Shown here: piece after piece, positions 18,158-26,861 of the stretch
How the letters are laid out: the number at the start of each line of letters is the position of its first letter
Numbering within the stretch: position 1 is the stretch's first letter
NCBI RefSeq assembly: GCF_000720425.1
Contig: NZ_JOAJ01000003.1
Coordinates: forward strand, 310,001 to 374,000
From: Nocardia rhamnosiphila NBRC 108938
GTDB taxonomy: Bacteria > Actinomycetota > Actinomycetes > Mycobacteriales > Mycobacteriaceae
DNA length: 64,000 bases
Reading direction: 5' to 3'
Program-made: the position numbers and the translations under genes
Notes under the pieces: model-generated
Told to the model about the DNA's origin: nothing
Database searches by the model: none
What the model saw: the letters and a program-made list of their open reading frames with translations, nothing else

Positions 18158-20467
18158 TCACCGGGCGGACTGCGCCGGTTCCCGTTGTAACTGCGCCAGT
18201 AACTCGTCGTTGTCCTCGATGGGGGCGATGCCGTCGGGGCGCACTTCGATGACCCGTGCGCTGGCGATATCGAAGAACAGACCGGAGACGGTGACTCCGC
18301 GTTCGTCGGCGGCCCGGCGGACCGACGGATGCCGCCGCAGGTTCTCCAGCTGCACCGCGATATTGACCATGCTCAACTGCTCCACCGGACCGAAACCGGC
18401 GGCCTCGGCGGCGCGGCCGACCACATGCCCGGCCCGGTAGCTCTCCAGGCTCGGCCGGCCGTATTCGAGCCAGCGGTCGATGCCCGGACCCGCGGGTTCG
18501 CCGGAGTGCAGCGCACCCATGGCCCCACAGGAGGAGTGACCGCAGACCACCACGGATCGGACGTTCAGCTTCTCCAGCGCGAAGACCAGCGCCGCCTCCA
18601 CCGACGCGTCACCGTGCTCGGGCACCAGATTGCCCACATTGCGCACGGTGAACAGATCACCCGGCCCGCTGTTGGTGATCACATTGGGCACGATCCGGGA
18701 ATCCGAGCAGGTCAGGAAGAAGGAATCCGGATCCTGCCCGTCACGCAGCTCGTCCAGATGCGGCCGCACCAGATGCGCGTGGCTACGGTGGTAGGCCGCG
18801 ATACCGCTGACCAGCGGATCACCATTGTCACCCGCACCGTTGGACGAACCGTTGCGATCCACCTGCCAGGGCCCGAGCACACCGTCGAGGGCCACCCGGC
18901 TCATACTGCGCGAGGGTGGGGCCACCTCCACGTTCGCCATCCGCGCGGCACCGATCTCCACGAAATCGACAGTGCCGCCGTTGCTCTCGTGCTGCCGCGC
19001 CCAATCGGTGATCGCGTCGTAGGCGGCGTGGTCGAGGAAGTCGACCGTCATCTCCACGGTCACCGGGATGCCCGGCGGGACCTTCGCGAAGGTGGACGAC
19101 AGTTTGGGCAGCGACAGGAACGTGCACGATCCGTCGACCTGGATGAGCCAGCGATCGGTGCCGCCGAGCGGTTCGGCGGTGATGGTGACCCGGACGACCC
19201 GCCAGAGCAGGAGCGCGAAGGCCAGCGCCAAGCCGATGAGCACGCCTTCCAGCAGGTTCAGGAAGACCACCGACACCAGGGTGGCGACGTAGACGAGGAG
19301 GTCGCCGGTGCGGTGGGCGAGCCGGATATGCGCCAGTTTGACCAGCTGTACGCCGATGACGATGAGCAGGCCGGCCAGGGCGGCGAGCGGGATCTGCTCC
19401 ACCAGCGAGGCAAGGGCCACGGAGAAGATCAGCAGCCAGACACCGTGCAGTACGGCCGAGGCGCGGCTGCGGGCACCGGCCGCGACGTTGGTGGAACTGC
19501 GGACGATGACACCGGTGACGGGCAGGCCGCCGAGCAGGCCGGACAGTACGTTCGCCGAACCCTGGCCGAGCATCTCACGGTCGAAATCGGCCCGCGGCCC
19601 GGTGTGCATCTTGTCGATCGCGACGGCCGACAGCAGGCTCTCCACACTGGCGATGAGCGCGAAGGTCAGGATCATCATCACAACCCCGGCCCAGTCGCTG
19701 CGGGGCAGTTCGGGCAGCCCGATCGCGTCGAACAGCGAACCGTCGATGGTGACCCGCTTGACGTCGAGCGAGAACATCAGCGACAGCACGGTGGCCACCA
19801 CGATCGCGGCCAGGGCGCCGGGGACGACCCGGACCCGTTCCGGGAGGTACTTCCAGCCGAGCATGATGACGATGACGACCGCGCCGAGGAAGACGGCCGG
19901 CCCGTGCAGCGCTGCCAGCTGCGCGGGCAAATCGGTGATGTTGGTCCACGCGGTGCTGTTGGATTCACCACCGAGCAGTACGTGCAACTGTTGCAGTGCG
20001 ATAGTGATGCCGATTCCGGCGAGCATGGCGTGCACCACCACCGGCGCAACCGCCAATGCCGCCCGGGCGATCCGGCTCAAGCCGAACAGGATCTGCAACA
20101 CACCTGCCGCCGCGACGATGAAACAGGTTACGCGCCAACCGAACTGGTTGATCGATTCGGCGACGATCACCGTGAGGCCCGCGGCCGGGCCGCTCACCTG
20201 CAGAGCGGAGCCGCCGAGGGCGCCGGCGACCACACCACCGATCACCGCGGCGATGAGCCCGGCGGCCACCGGGGCGCCGGAGGCGATCGCGATACCGATG
20301 GACAGCGGTAGCGCGACGAGAAAGACCACGATCGAGGCCGGGACATCATGGCGCAGGATCGAGGTCAGCCAGGACGGGGTGGGTATGCGCCCGGACCCGG
20401 CGGGCTCGCGCCCGTCCGGGCCCGAACCAGGAACTGATTCTGGGGAATTCGTGCTCTGGGTGCCCAT
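18158..20467 (-). CDS. SulP transporter fused to beta-carbonic anhydrase (copy 1)
   Basis: 769 aa inner-membrane protein. Residues about 35-440 form a SulP anion-transporter core (SIVVFLVALPLSIGIAIASG; ALQVSGPAAGLTVIVAES), then a STAS-like domain, then a beta-carbonic anhydrase (about 590-765) with zinc ligands in LTCSDSRIVPN and VVCGHSSCGAMGAL. By analogy with M. tuberculosis Rv3273, bicarbonate or another anion is the likely cargo. ATG 20467 with AAGGAG 4 nt upstream. It is the downstream member of a tandem pair with its own leader. Confidence 0.9.
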   Translation of the reverse strand: MGTQSTNSPESVPGSGPDGREPAGSGRIPTPSWLTSILRHDVPASIVVFLVALPLSIGIAIASGAPVAAGLIAAVIGGVVAGALGGSALQVSGPAAGLTVIVAESINQFGWRVTCFIVAAAGVLQILFGLSRIARAALAVAPVVVHAMLAGIGITIALQQLHVLLGGESNSTAWTNITDLPAQLAALHGPAVFLGAVVIVIMLGWKYLPERVRVVPGALAAIVVATVLSLMFSLDVKRVTIDGSLFDAIGLPELPRSDWAGVVMMILTFALIASVESLLSAVAIDKMHTGPRADFDREMLGQGSANVLSGLLGGLPVTGVIVRSSTNVAAGARSRASAVLHGVWLLIFSVALASLVEQIPLAALAGLLIVIGVQLVKLAHIRLAHRTGDLLVYVATLVSVVFLNLLEGVLIGLALAFALLLWRVVRVTITAEPLGGTDRWLIQVDGSCTFLSLPKLSSTFAKVPPGIPVTVEMTVDFLDHAAYDAITDWARQHESNGGTVDFVEIGAARMANVEVAPPSRSMSRVALDGVLGPWQVDRNGSSNGAGDNGDPLVSGIAAYHRSHAHLVRPHLDELRDGQDPDSFFLTCSDSRIVPNVITNSGPGDLFTVRNVGNLVPEHGDASVEAALVFALEKLNVRSVVVCGHSSCGAMGALHSGEPAGPGIDRWLEYGRPSLESYRAGHVVGRAAEAAGFGPVEQLSMVNIAVQLENLRRHPSVRRAADERGVTVSGLFFDIASARVIEVRPDGIAPIEDNDELLAQLQREPAQSAR

Positions 20468-20776
20468 CGTTCTCCTTCGCCGACTCGGCACGGGCCAGGT
20501 CGGTTGACGATCATCGTGTCCGCTCGGACACAGACCGCGAACCGGCAACTCGCGGTGAAGTGGGTACTCGGCACACCAACGGGCCGAGTTGTAAACCGTT
20601 GCCATGGTAAGGGTAATGACTTATCAAAGCCTGAGAAGGCACCCCCACCGCTGGCGATAATGCGCGCGACCATATCGGCCCGATCCCGTTATGACCGACG
20701 TCACTGCCGGAACCACTTGTCCCGCAGGGGATCATGACTCGGTCGGGAGCACCGGAACGGATGGCCGCAGCCATGC
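20468..20776. other. Intergenic leader of SulP-CA copy 1
   Basis: 309 bp without a protein gene. On the minus strand it contains, from upstream to downstream, a conserved TTACC-2 nt-TACCAT block (candidate -10 TACCAT, about 20611-20616), a stem CTCGGC/GCCGAG with 10-nt loop (20567-20588), and the AAGGAG site. The first 100 bp (20640-20776) beyond the repeated part show no feature. Confidence 0.5.
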
Positions 20777-23083
20777 TCACACCGTCCCCATCGACGCCGG
20801 TTCACACTGCAATTGGGCCAGTAACCCGTCCGAGTCCTCGATGGAAGCAATCCCGTCCACACCCACCTCGATCAGCCGAGCACTGGCGATATCGAAGAAC
20901 AGACCGGAGACGGTGAGTCCACGCTCCTCGATCGCTCGGCGGACCGATGGATGCCGCCGCAGGTTCTCCAGCTGGACCGCGATGTTCACCATGCTCAGCT
21001 GCTCGACCGGACCGAAACCGGCCGACTCCGCCGCGGCGCCCACCACGTGTCCGGCTCGATAACGCTCCAGGCTCGGCCGGCCGTACTCGAGCCACCGGTC
21101 GATACCCGGACCCGCCGACTCACCCGAGTACAGGGCGCCCATGGCCCCGCAGCACGAATGGCCGCAGACCACCACCGTACGAACACTGAGTTTCTCGAGT
21201 GCGAAGACCAGCGCCGCCTCCACCGAGGCGTCGTGCTCGGGCACCAGATTGCCCACATTGCGCACCGTGAACAGATCACCCGGCCCACTGTGGGTGATCA
21301 CATTGGGTACGATCCGGGAATCCGAACAGGTCAGGAAGAAGGATTCCGGATCCTGCCCGTCACGCAGCTCGTCCAGATGCGACCGCACCAGATGCGCACG
21401 GCTGCGATGGTAGGCGGCGATACCGCTGGCCAGCGGATCACCATTGGCGCCCTGCCCCTTCGACGAACCGTTGCGATGCAACCGCCACGGCCCGAGGACA
21501 TCGGCGAGCGCGACCCGGCCCATCCCCCGCGACGGCGGAGCATCGTGCGCGTTCGCCATCCGCGAGGTACCGATCTCCACGAAATCGACGGTGCCACCGT
21601 TGCTCTCGTGCTGCCGCGCCCAATCGGTGATGGCGTCGTGGGCGGCATGATCGAGGAAGTCCACGGTGAGTTCCACCGTCACCGCGACCCCCGGCGGGAC
21701 CTCGGCGAAGGTGGTGGACAGTTTCGGCAGGGAAAGGAAAGTACAGGAGCCGTCGATCCGCACGAGCCAGCGATCGGTGCCGCCGATCTGTTCCGCCGTC
21801 ACCGCGACCCGCACGATCCGCCAGACCAGCAGCGCGAAGGCCAGCGCCAAACCGATCAGCACCCCTTCGAGCAGGTTCAGGAAGATCACCGTCACCAGCG
21901 TGGCGATGTAGACGAGGAGATCGCCGGTGCGGTGCGCGAGCCGGATATGCGCCAGTTTGACCAGCTGCATCCCGATGACGATCAGCAGGCCGGCCAGCGC
22001 GGCGAGCGGAATCTGCTCCACCAGCGACACCAGGGCCACCGAGAACACCAGCACCCACACACCGTGCAGGATCGCCGAGGCCCGGCTGCGGGCGCCCGCG
22101 GCCACATTGGTGGAACTGCGCACGATAACGCCCGCGACGGGCAAACCGCCGAGCAACCCGGTCAGGACGTTCGCCGATCCCAGGCCGATCATCTCGCGAT
22201 CCAGGTCCGTCCGCGGCCCGGTGTGCATCTTGTCGACCGCGACGGCCGACAGCAGACTCTGCACACTGGTGATCAGCGCTACGGTGAAGATCATCATGAC
22301 AACGGCGGCCCAATCACCGTGCGGCAGTTCGGGCAACATGATCGCGTCGAACAGTGAGCCGTCGAGCGCGACCCGCTTCACATCCAGCGACAACACCACG
22401 GAAAGCCCGGTGGCCACCACGATGGCCACCAGTGCCCCGGGCACCACCTTGACCCGGGCGGGCAGGCGATTCCAGCCCAGCATGATGACGATCACGGCCA
22501 CGCCGAGCAGCGCGGCGGGGCCGTTCGCGGAGGCGAGCCGGCCCGCCAGGCCGGTGATGTTCTCCCATGCGGCGCTGCCGGATTCACCACCGAGCAGTAC
22601 ATGAACCTGCTGGAGCGCGATGGTGATGCCGATCCCCGCGAGCATGGCGTGCACCACCACCGGCGCCACCGCGAGCGCCGCCCGGGCGACCCGGCTCAAG
22701 CCGAACAGGATCTGCAACACACCTGCCGCCGCGACGATGAAACAGGTTACGCGCCAGCCGAATTGATGAATCGACTCGGCGACGACAACGGTGAGGCCGG
22801 CCGCCGGGCCGCTCACCTGCAGGGCGGAGCCGCCGAGCACACCGCCCACGACACCGCCGACGACGGCGGCGATGAGACCGGCGGCCACCGGGGCGCCGGA
22901 GGCGATCGCGATACCGATGGACAGCGGTAGCGCGACGAGGAAGACCACGATCGAGGCCGGAACATCATGGCGCAGGATCGAGGCCGGGACCAGCGAGCGT
23001 AAGCGGGATCCGGACCCGGCCGTGGCTACGGACGAGCCCGGTCCAGGCGGTGACGCATGGGCATTCGGGATCTTGGTTGCCAT
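20777..23083 (-). CDS. SulP transporter fused to beta-carbonic anhydrase (copy 2)
   Basis: 768 aa paralogue of the preceding gene with the same layout: SulP core (about 35-440), STAS-like region, beta-carbonic anhydrase with TCSDSRIVPN and CGHSCCGAMGAL. All expected zinc ligands (Cys, Asp, His, Cys) are present, so neither copy is obviously dead. Start ATG 23083, AAGGAG upstream. The N-terminal 30 residues and parts of the CA domain differ from copy 1, whereas several membrane segments are nearly identical at DNA level. Why two copies are kept is unknown; separate regulation by the two leaders is possible. Confidence 0.9.
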   Translation of the reverse strand: MATKIPNAHASPPGPGSSVATAGSGSRLRSLVPASILRHDVPASIVVFLVALPLSIGIAIASGAPVAAGLIAAVVGGVVGGVLGGSALQVSGPAAGLTVVVAESIHQFGWRVTCFIVAAAGVLQILFGLSRVARAALAVAPVVVHAMLAGIGITIALQQVHVLLGGESGSAAWENITGLAGRLASANGPAALLGVAVIVIMLGWNRLPARVKVVPGALVAIVVATGLSVVLSLDVKRVALDGSLFDAIMLPELPHGDWAAVVMMIFTVALITSVQSLLSAVAVDKMHTGPRTDLDREMIGLGSANVLTGLLGGLPVAGVIVRSSTNVAAGARSRASAILHGVWVLVFSVALVSLVEQIPLAALAGLLIVIGMQLVKLAHIRLAHRTGDLLVYIATLVTVIFLNLLEGVLIGLALAFALLVWRIVRVAVTAEQIGGTDRWLVRIDGSCTFLSLPKLSTTFAEVPPGVAVTVELTVDFLDHAAHDAITDWARQHESNGGTVDFVEIGTSRMANAHDAPPSRGMGRVALADVLGPWRLHRNGSSKGQGANGDPLASGIAAYHRSRAHLVRSHLDELRDGQDPESFFLTCSDSRIVPNVITHSGPGDLFTVRNVGNLVPEHDASVEAALVFALEKLSVRTVVVCGHSCCGAMGALYSGESAGPGIDRWLEYGRPSLERYRAGHVVGAAAESAGFGPVEQLSMVNIAVQLENLRRHPSVRRAIEERGLTVSGLFFDIASARLIEVGVDGIASIEDSDGLLAQLQCEPASMGTV

Positions 23084-23826
23084 TGGTCTCCTTCGCCGAC
23101 TCGGCACGAGCCGAGGTCGGTTGACGATCAACATGTCCAGTCGGGCACAGACCGCGAACCGGCATCTCGCGGTGAAGCAGGTCCTCGGCACGGCAACGAG
23201 CCGAGTTTCAAACCGTCGCTATGGTATTGGTAAAGCCTTAGCAAAGCTTAAGAACTGGACCTCGTGTTCGCGGCGGTGCCACCACACAGGCCGAACCGCG
23301 GCGATCCCGCCCTCGGAACCACATCGAACCAGCAGACTCGACTACCAGAATACTGTTGAAAACCCATGCAGGACAGCTGATCGAAGATCGGCGAACAGCG
23401 ATCGGGCGAACCCTTCCGATGCGCCGTCACAATCATGCCCGTGGCGTCCCATCGATATGGGATGCCACAGTCCAGCTCCACACATAGTAAAGAACTACCC
23501 AAGCTCAGCAATAGAGGTTTCGAGACGAAAATGACAATCGCTACCCAAACGATACGTGTCATTGAGAGGCGGTGATGTCCGGCGCCGCGGAAGCACCATC
23601 GGGTGACCGAGCCGGCGACACGCGCATCCCATCAATGAATCGACATGACTCTATCGAACAAAGCTGAGCTCTGAACAGCGAAAACGCAATATTCACCGCG
23701 CCCCGGCCACAACGGACCGCAGGACCACGGTGGTGCGGCCGGAGCGCACCACCGCCGACCCGGTAGCAGCCGGGACGACCGGCGGAACACCGCCACCCGG
23801 GGCAGCGCGGCGGTATTCTCATCGGC
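23084..23826. other. Intergenic region with leader of SulP-CA copy 2 and an AT-richer stretch
   Basis: 743 bp. 23084-23255 is the leader of copy 2: candidate -10 TACCAT (minus, about 23219-23224), a CTCGGC/GCCGAG stem (23184-23205) and a second hairpin directly before the ribosome-binding site (23097-23120). From 23260 to 23720 the sequence is clearly less GC-rich than its surroundings and holds no convincing gene; the 104-codon minus frame at 23248-23562 has poor coding character. An inverted pair AATGACA/TGTCATT (arms 7 bp) flanks about 23530-23562. Confidence 0.5.
23097..23120 (-). promoter_or_regulatory. Hairpin adjacent to the ribosome-binding site of SulP-CA copy 2
   Basis: Plus-strand reading CCGA-CTCGGC-ACGA-GCCGAG-G-TCGG: a 10-bp stem with one bulged G and a 4-nt loop, ending next to the AAGGAG site of the 23083 start. 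The equivalent site of copy 1 (20480-20503) has lost the inner pairing. Could modulate translation; the role is inference. Confidence 0.4.
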
Positions 23827-24168
23827 GTGTCGGACCGGGGTATCGAGTACACACCAGATGCGGACGATCCCAAACGTATCCGGCTCACTTCCGGCCTACC
23901 GGAAGGGGTTTCGCGCGCGGAGATCTCCTACCGCGTGGTGGGCGGTCTGCGCGGCACCCGGGAGGTGCGCCGCTCGACCGCCGAGTTCGCCCACCTGCGC
24001 ACCACCGCCGACAGCGACTACGATGACATCCCCTCCCCGGCCGGCCCGCCGATGACCGGCCCCGGGCCTGAGCCGGGCCGGCCGCGCTCGCGGGCTACTC
24101 CGCCAGGCTGTCCAGCGACTCCAGATCCGCGACTGCCTGCAGGATCCGCTCGAAGTTGGCGAGGCTGA
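23827..24168 (+). CDS. Hypothetical protein with leaderless start
   Basis: 113 aa from GTG 23827, preceded by a -10-like TATTCT (23814-23819) with 7 nt between, the spacing of leaderless actinobacterial transcripts. The first 70 residues (VSDRGIEYTPDADDPKRIRL ..., TADSDYDDIPSPAGP) look protein-like and acidic; the final 40 are Pro/Arg-rich and overlap, in antisense, the 3' end of the phosphotransferase gene by 74 nt. No family recognised. The true protein could be real with an untidy C-terminus, or the frame could be fortuitous. Confidence 0.4.
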   Translation: MSDRGIEYTPDADDPKRIRLTSGLPEGVSRAEISYRVVGGLRGTREVRRSTAEFAHLRTTADSDYDDIPSPAGPPMTGPGPEPGRPRSRATPPGCPATPDPRLPAGSARSWRG

Positions 24169-25294
24169 TATCGCGGGGCTGCATATCGGGCTGCATCCGG
24201 CCCTGCCCGAGGGTGCCGACCCAGGCGAAAACGCCCTGGAAGGTCTGCTGCCGGTACTGCAACCACGCGGCGTCGAACGCAAGCGCCGCGCCACCCGCGG
24301 CCCGCAACCGGTCGAGGTAGTACTCCAGTAGGTCGCGCTCCCATTCCCGGCGTTGTTCCACGGTCAGCGCGGACATGATCGCGTACGCGAAATCGGCGGC
24401 CCAGTTCCCGCGCAGGGTGCACTGCCAGTCGTAGAGGCCCATCCGGCCGTCACCGGTGACGTACCAGTTGCCCGCGTGCACATCGGCGTGCAGCAGGGTC
24501 TGCGGGGCGCGCTCGTGCAGCGCCATGGCGCGGAAGAGGCCGGGCCACAGCTCGTCCTGCCGGTCACGCAGTTCCGGCGGGATCACCTCGGCGCCGCGCA
24601 CGAGCCCGGTGCGGAACATCCGGCCGGTATTGATCATATTGTTCATGGTGGTGTGCCACTGCGCACCGGTGAGCAACCAGCCGAAATCACTGCGCAGCCG
24701 CGGGCTGTCCCAGTACGCGCCGTGATAGATCGCCAGCTGCCCCACCATGTCCTCGGCCATCGCCTTGTCCAGCACCCGGGTGAGCGGGTTGCCGAAGGTG
24801 GCGCCCTTGGTGGCGACGACATCCTCGAGCACGAACAACGAGCGGAAGGACCGCGGATCGAAGGCGGCGTGATACGCCCAGGGCGCCTCCAGCTCGAGTT
24901 CGGGCCGGATGTGGCGATAGAAACCGGACTCGTTCCCCAGCAGTTGGCACAGCCCGCATACCACCCGCATCGTCAGTGCCGCAGTGGATTTCGTGAACAG
25001 CTCGGTCGGCAGACCGGCCGCCACCCCGGCCTCGTTGTACCGGACGGTGAGTCCCCGTCGCGACGAGGTGCCGTTACTGCCCTCGGTGAGCGTGAACGAC
25101 TCCACCCGAGCGTGCGGATGCTGCGCGCACAACGCGGCGGTGAGCCACTGTTCGGTCAGCAACTCGGGCGCGGCGGGTACCTCGGCGAGTTCGGTGGGCG
25201 CCGTCCTGCGGATCACATCCCGCAGGTAGTACCCCGCGATCCGCGTGGTGAGCCCTACCGCCCTGCCCTTTTCCCGAACCGACACCTCGACCAC
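24095..25294 (-). CDS. Aminoglycoside/choline-kinase-like phosphotransferase family protein
   Basis: 399 aa, protein-kinase-like fold. The catalytic (Brenner) motif is clear: LLHADVHAGNWYVT with catalytic Asp and Asn, then MGLYDWQ carrying the metal-binding Asp. The N-lobe TEGSNGTSSRRGLTVRY and LFTKSTAAL supplies a nucleotide loop and Lys. The family (APH/EcKinase-like) phosphorylates small alcohols, amines or sugars; the substrate cannot be told. GTG 25294 is used; no good ribosome-binding site discriminates it from nearby starts. Downstream of the P450 on the same strand with a 141-nt gap, so possibly cotranscribed. Confidence 0.8.
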   Translation of the reverse strand: MVEVSVREKGRAVGLTTRIAGYYLRDVIRRTAPTELAEVPAAPELLTEQWLTAALCAQHPHARVESFTLTEGSNGTSSRRGLTVRYNEAGVAAGLPTELFTKSTAALTMRVVCGLCQLLGNESGFYRHIRPELELEAPWAYHAAFDPRSFRSLFVLEDVVATKGATFGNPLTRVLDKAMAEDMVGQLAIYHGAYWDSPRLRSDFGWLLTGAQWHTTMNNMINTGRMFRTGLVRGAEVIPPELRDRQDELWPGLFRAMALHERAPQTLLHADVHAGNWYVTGDGRMGLYDWQCTLRGNWAADFAYAIMSALTVEQRREWERDLLEYYLDRLRAAGGAALAFDAAWLQYRQQTFQGVFAWVGTLGQGRMQPDMQPRDISLANFERILQAVADLESLDSLAE

Positions 25295-25435
25295 CCGGAC
25301 CCTTCACACATCGAAACTCTGCGATCTGCACGATAATCGGTGCGCCGGGCAGCGCGTTCCCCCCTGTGGCGACGGCCGCCGAACACCGGATCGGCGTGAC
25401 ACCGGCCCGGCAGGGCGAGCTCCGGTGCCGCGGTC

Positions 25436-26695
25436 CTACACGGTCGCGGGCCGCAGCGGCGCGGACGCGGGGAACGCGACCGGCAGCGCGGTGAGTGACC
25501 GGTGGAACGGCCCCGGGCGCCAGGTCAGGTCGTCGGCAGATACACCGAGCCGGATCTCCGGCAGCGCGTCCAGCAACTGATCGATGGCGTCCTGGGCCAC
25601 CAGGTAGGCCACCGATTTCGCCGGGCAGGCGTGCGGTCCGATACTCCACGACAGATGCGAGCGGTTGTCGGTGTAGGCGCCGGTATCGATCGCGGGATCG
25701 CTGTTGCAGCCGGCCATACTGATCACCACCGGTTGATGCGCCGGCAGCCACACCCCGTCGATGAGGATCGGCTGCCGGGGGAACGAGACCGAATAATTGG
25801 ACAGCGGCGGATCGGTGAACAGCACCTCGTCCAGCGCGTCCCGGGTGGACAGGCTGCCGCCCAGGATGCCGCCCGCGAAACGTTCGTCGGTGAGCATCAG
25901 CCGCAGGGTGTTGACGATCAGGTTCTGCAGCGGTTCGATCCCCGCACCGTAGAAGCTCAGGACCTGGTGCAACATCTCCGCGTCGTCCAGGCCGGCCGGA
26001 TCCGCCAGCAGCCGGGTGACCACGTCGTCACCCGGTGCGGCCCGCTTCAACCCGACCAGATCCGCCATGGCCCGGGCGAACATCGTATTGCCGGCGTCCG
26101 CGTCGACACCCTCGAACATCGCGGCCATCCCGGCCGCGGCCCGCTGGCCGATCTCGGCCGGGCATCCCAGCATGCTGTTCACCACCGCGAAGGTCAGCGG
26201 AAACGCGTACTGACCGATGAGTTCGGCGGATCCGGTGCCGCAGAAGCTGTCGATCAGCGGGATCGCGATCTGTTCGACGGTGCTGTGCATCGCGAAGAGA
26301 TCCACGCCGTCGATCCCGGCGACCGTCGCCCGGCGGTAGCGCGCATGCTCGGAGCCGGTGCTGCGGATGGCGGCCGGACGCCACTCCAGCATCGACCGCA
26401 CCGGGCAGTCCCGGGGGACGTCCTGCTGCCAGATCCGGGAATCCGCGGGGAAGTGCTCGGGATCGTTCAGGATCCGCAACGCGGTGTGGTAGCCGATGAC
26501 CAGGGTCGCCGGGACCCCGGGCGCCAGTTCGACCGGTACCAGCGAGCCGTACCGCCGCCGCATGTCCTGATAGGCACGCTGCGGCGTGGTGGCGATCTCG
26601 TCGGAGTACAGGGGGACACGAGGCCCGGCGCTGTTCTGGGGTGAGCCGAGGGCGGCCGGGATCCCCGGGAGCGCGGTGGGACGTGCGGAATTCAC
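25436..26695 (-). CDS. Cytochrome P450, CYP157-like, lacking the EXXR arginine
   Basis: 419 aa soluble P450. The haem thiolate is Cys357 in WSIGPHACPAK. The I-helix reads SFYGAGIEPLQN, without the usual acid-alcohol pair, and the K-helix reads DEVLFTDPP where EXXR is expected, so the Arg is absent. The C-terminal LTWRPGPFHRSLTALPVAF and PPLSNYSVSFPR resemble the Streptomyces conservon P450s (CYP157), which also lack EXXR. No cvnA-D partner genes are near. GTG 26695 follows GGAGA 5 nt upstream. Substrate unknown. Confidence 0.85.
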   Translation of the reverse strand: MNSARPTALPGIPAALGSPQNSAGPRVPLYSDEIATTPQRAYQDMRRRYGSLVPVELAPGVPATLVIGYHTALRILNDPEHFPADSRIWQQDVPRDCPVRSMLEWRPAAIRSTGSEHARYRRATVAGIDGVDLFAMHSTVEQIAIPLIDSFCGTGSAELIGQYAFPLTFAVVNSMLGCPAEIGQRAAAGMAAMFEGVDADAGNTMFARAMADLVGLKRAAPGDDVVTRLLADPAGLDDAEMLHQVLSFYGAGIEPLQNLIVNTLRLMLTDERFAGGILGGSLSTRDALDEVLFTDPPLSNYSVSFPRQPILIDGVWLPAHQPVVISMAGCNSDPAIDTGAYTDNRSHLSWSIGPHACPAKSVAYLVAQDAIDQLLDALPEIRLGVSADDLTWRPGPFHRSLTALPVAFPASAPLRPATV

Positions 26696-26861
26696 AGAGT
26701 TCTCCAGTCACGGCGATGGCTACTCGACGCCCGGTGCGACTCGACCGAAGTCCCGGCAACGTCAGGGACGCGAGATTACCTGGCGCACGGCGGTTCTGCG
26801 TTCCTGGGTGGGCGCCGCACCCAGCGCGGCGGGCCGCCGTCGCGCGCCGGCCGGCGCGGTG

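Larger units (their letters stand above)
18158..23255. repeat. Tandem duplication of the SulP-carbonic anhydrase gene with its leader
   Basis: Two direct copies of about 2.45 kb each: 18158 to about 20640, and 20777 to about 23255. Similarity includes the coding region and about 160 nt upstream, where GCGGTGAAG, the CTCGGC/GCCGAG stem, GGTTGACGATCA and CTCCTTCGCCGACTCGGCAC recur. A 66-nt tract is identical (20072-20137 and 22691-22756) although flanks differ at many third positions. Confidence 0.85.

Noticed and set aside
18329..20311. 660-codon plus-strand frame
   Set aside because: Antisense shadow of the SulP-carbonic anhydrase gene; no domain seen, and the homologous shadow occurs behind the second copy.
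23248..23562. 104-codon minus-strand frame with hydrophobic start
   Set aside because: No ribosome-binding site, mixed composition with odd Cys and Arg content, and no recognisable family; kept only as a note on the AT-rich gap.
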